Assembly (NCBI RefSeq): GCF_005116735.1
Contig: NZ_SWDB01000009.1
Span: forward strand, 124,001-188,000
Direction of reading: 5' to 3'
DNA from: Thalassotalea mangrovi
GTDB taxonomy: Bacteria > Pseudomonadota > Gammaproteobacteria > Enterobacterales > Alteromonadaceae
Length of the DNA stretch: 64,000 nucleotides
Shown here: positions 62,695-64,000 of the stretch, one piece after another
How the letters are laid out: each line of letters begins with the position of its first letter
Position numbering within the stretch: the stretch's first letter is position 1
The notes under the pieces: model-generated
Told to the model about the DNA's origin: nothing
Database searches by the model: none
What the model saw: the letters and a program-made list of their open reading frames with translations, nothing else
Program-made: the position numbers and the translations under genes

Positions 62695-64000
62695 TTAAGC
62701 GGTTTTTCTGAGTAGACCGTGTTTTTTCAGATAAACCAGCAACAAGGATATTGCCGCTGGTGTGATTCCGGAAATCCGCGATGCTTTACCTAAGGTTTCA
62801 GGTCTGGCATCGGTTAGTTTGGCCACGACCTCATTCGATAAACCAGAGATTTGCGCAAAATCGAAATCAGCAGGGATCAAGGTATCTTCATGACGCTTTT
62901 TCTTATCGATTTCATCTAATTGACGTTCGATGTAGCCCGCATACTTAATTTGAATTTCGACCTGCTCGGCAGCCTGTTTATCCGCAAGGCCCGGACCAAA
63001 GGCTTCGATCGACATCAGATCTTCATAGCGGGTTTCCGGACGACGTAGCAGATCTTCTAAGTTAGCCTCTCGGGAAATTGGATTTTTTAGCATCGGATTC
63101 AGTTTTTCCGTTGCCTCGTGGTCTTTTTGTACCCACAGGCCACGTAGACGCTGCCGTTCAAGTTCAATGTTTTCCATTTTTTCACAGAAACGCTGCCAGC
63201 GTTCATCACCAACAAGACCTAATTCACGGCCTTTCTCGGTTAAACGAATATCGGCATTATCTTCACGCAGCAATAAACGGTATTCCGCTCGAGAGGTAAA
63301 CATCCGGTATGGCTCTTTGGTACCTAAGGTAGAAAGATCGTCGATCAACACGCCCATATAGGCCTGTTCACGTCCTGGTGTCCAACCTTCTTTGTCCTGC
63401 ACCCGGCAAGCGGCATTCATACCGGCAACAAGGCCCTGTGCACCCGCTTCTTCATAACCGGTGGTACCGTTAATTTGACCGGCAAAGAACAGGTTATTGA
63501 TAAACTTGCTTTCCAGGGTTTGTTTTAGATCGCGAGGATCAAAATAATCGTACTCGATCGCATAACCTGGACGAGTAATATGAGCGTTTTCAAAGCCTTT
63601 AATCGAACGCACCAGATCCATTTGCACATCGAAAGGAAGACTGGTCGATATACCGTTAGGGTAGACCTCGTGGGTGGTTAGCCCTTCTGGTTCAACAAAA
63701 ATCTGGTGCGATGCTTTATCAGCGAATCGCATGATTTTATCTTCAATAGAAGGACAGTAACGCGGGCCAACACCTTCAATCACGCCGGTATACATCGGCG
63801 ATCGATCCAAACCGTCACGAATCACTTGGTGGGTTTGCTCATTGGTATGCGTGATATAACAAGGGATTTGCTGCGGATGATGTTCCGCTTTCCCCATGAA
63901 TGAGAATGTCGGTACCGGAGTATCACCTGGTTGCTCCTGCATGACACTGAAATCCAGGGTACGTGCATCCAGACGTGGCGGAGTGCCGGTTTTCAGGCGC
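62695..64000 (-). CDS. mnmG: tRNA uridine-5-carboxymethylaminomethyl modification enzyme MnmG (5' part missing)
   Basis: About 434 C-terminal residues are present; the frame is open through the window edge, and the ATG at 63942 is internal, because the codons before it spell the conserved [17 protein letters not shown]. The family length is near 630. Diagnostic motifs are [53 protein letters not shown] and the C-terminal [20 protein letters not shown], which binds MnmE. With MnmE it modifies the wobble uridine of several tRNAs using FAD. Confidence 0.98.
   Translation of the reverse strand, partial: RLKTGTPPRLDARTLDFSVMQEQPGDTPVPTFSFMGKAEHHPQQIPCYITHTNEQTHQVIRDGLDRSPMYTGVIEGVGPRYCPSIEDKIMRFADKASHQIFVEPEGLTTHEVYPNGISTSLPFDVQMDLVRSIKGFENAHITRPGYAIEYDYFDPRDLKQTLESKFINNLFFAGQINGTTGYEEAGAQGLVAGMNAACRVQDKEGWTPGREQAYMGVLIDDLSTLGTKEPYRMFTSRAEYRLLLREDNADIRLTEKGRELGLVGDERWQRFCEKMENIELERQRLRGLWVQKDHEATEKLNPMLKNPISREANLEDLLRRPETRYEDLMSIEAFGPGLADKQAAEQVEIQIKYAGYIERQLDEIDKKKRHEDTLIPADFDFAQISGLSNEVVAKLTDARPETLGKASRISGITPAAISLLLVYLKKHGLLRKTA

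Noticed and set aside
60103-62700. parS site or dnaA-box cluster near parAB
   Set aside because: No TGTTTCACGTGAAACA-like sequence or convincing box cluster was seen by eye; the origin is probably beyond the right edge.

Overview
The window looks like a piece of a marine gammaproteobacterial chromosome, most likely Alteromonadales and plausibly a Colwelliaceae/Thalassotalea relative. This rests on the gene order mnmG-rsmG-parA-parB-atpIBEFHAGDC-(glmU), the many TonB-dependent receptors and lipoproteins, and the general protein character. The genus is an inference. The mnmG/parAB/atp block normally lies beside the replication origin, so the right end is probably near oriC, which is outside the window.

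Left part (1-15.5 kb): a 3' fragment of a YpfJ-type metallopeptidase, an SLC45-like sugar permease, an alpha/beta hydrolase and a small lipoprotein, then a leftward glycogen/maltodextrin operon glgP-glgB-glgX-malQ-surface amylase. Middle (15.5-28 kb): a TonB receptor, MFS permease and LysR locus of unknown substrate, an amidase, an AmiD-like peptidoglycan amidase with a second lipoprotein, and a large FAD/Fe-S D-2-hydroxyacid dehydrogenase. 28-36 kb: paired PH-domain membrane proteins, yqiJ-yqiK (flotillin), and a DUF4212/SSS symporter pair. 36-49 kb: a prolyl oligopeptidase lipoprotein, a chromate-type transporter, an outer-membrane beta-barrel, and the pair formed by a TonB receptor and a 1429-residue pullulanase lipoprotein. 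49-64 kb: glmU, two tandem aspartyl proteases, the complete ATP synthase operon, parB, parA, rsmG and the 3' part of mnmG.

A coherent system is visible. Surface pullulanase and amylase cut starch or glycogen, the TonB receptor and possibly the beta-barrel import oligosaccharides, the SLC45-like permease crosses the inner membrane, and MalQ, GlgP, GlgX and GlgB process them. Five near-identical palindromes (core ATACGTAT) lie upstream of the permease, glgP (two), the beta-barrel gene and the TonB receptor-pullulanase pair. They tie these distant loci into one predicted regulon whose regulator is not encoded here.

The most unusual non-coding content is (i) a modular intergenic repeat family, three copies, each starting right at a gene terminator in the same orientation relative to that gene and built from blocks beginning CATGGA; (ii) an array of short hairpins with different stems but a conserved TCCGAGCAC spacer; and (iii) a perfect 29-bp inverted repeat of GGGGTCAGAG type. 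The two aspartyl proteases each carry two catalytic D-S/T-G motifs in one chain and sit between atpC and glmU.
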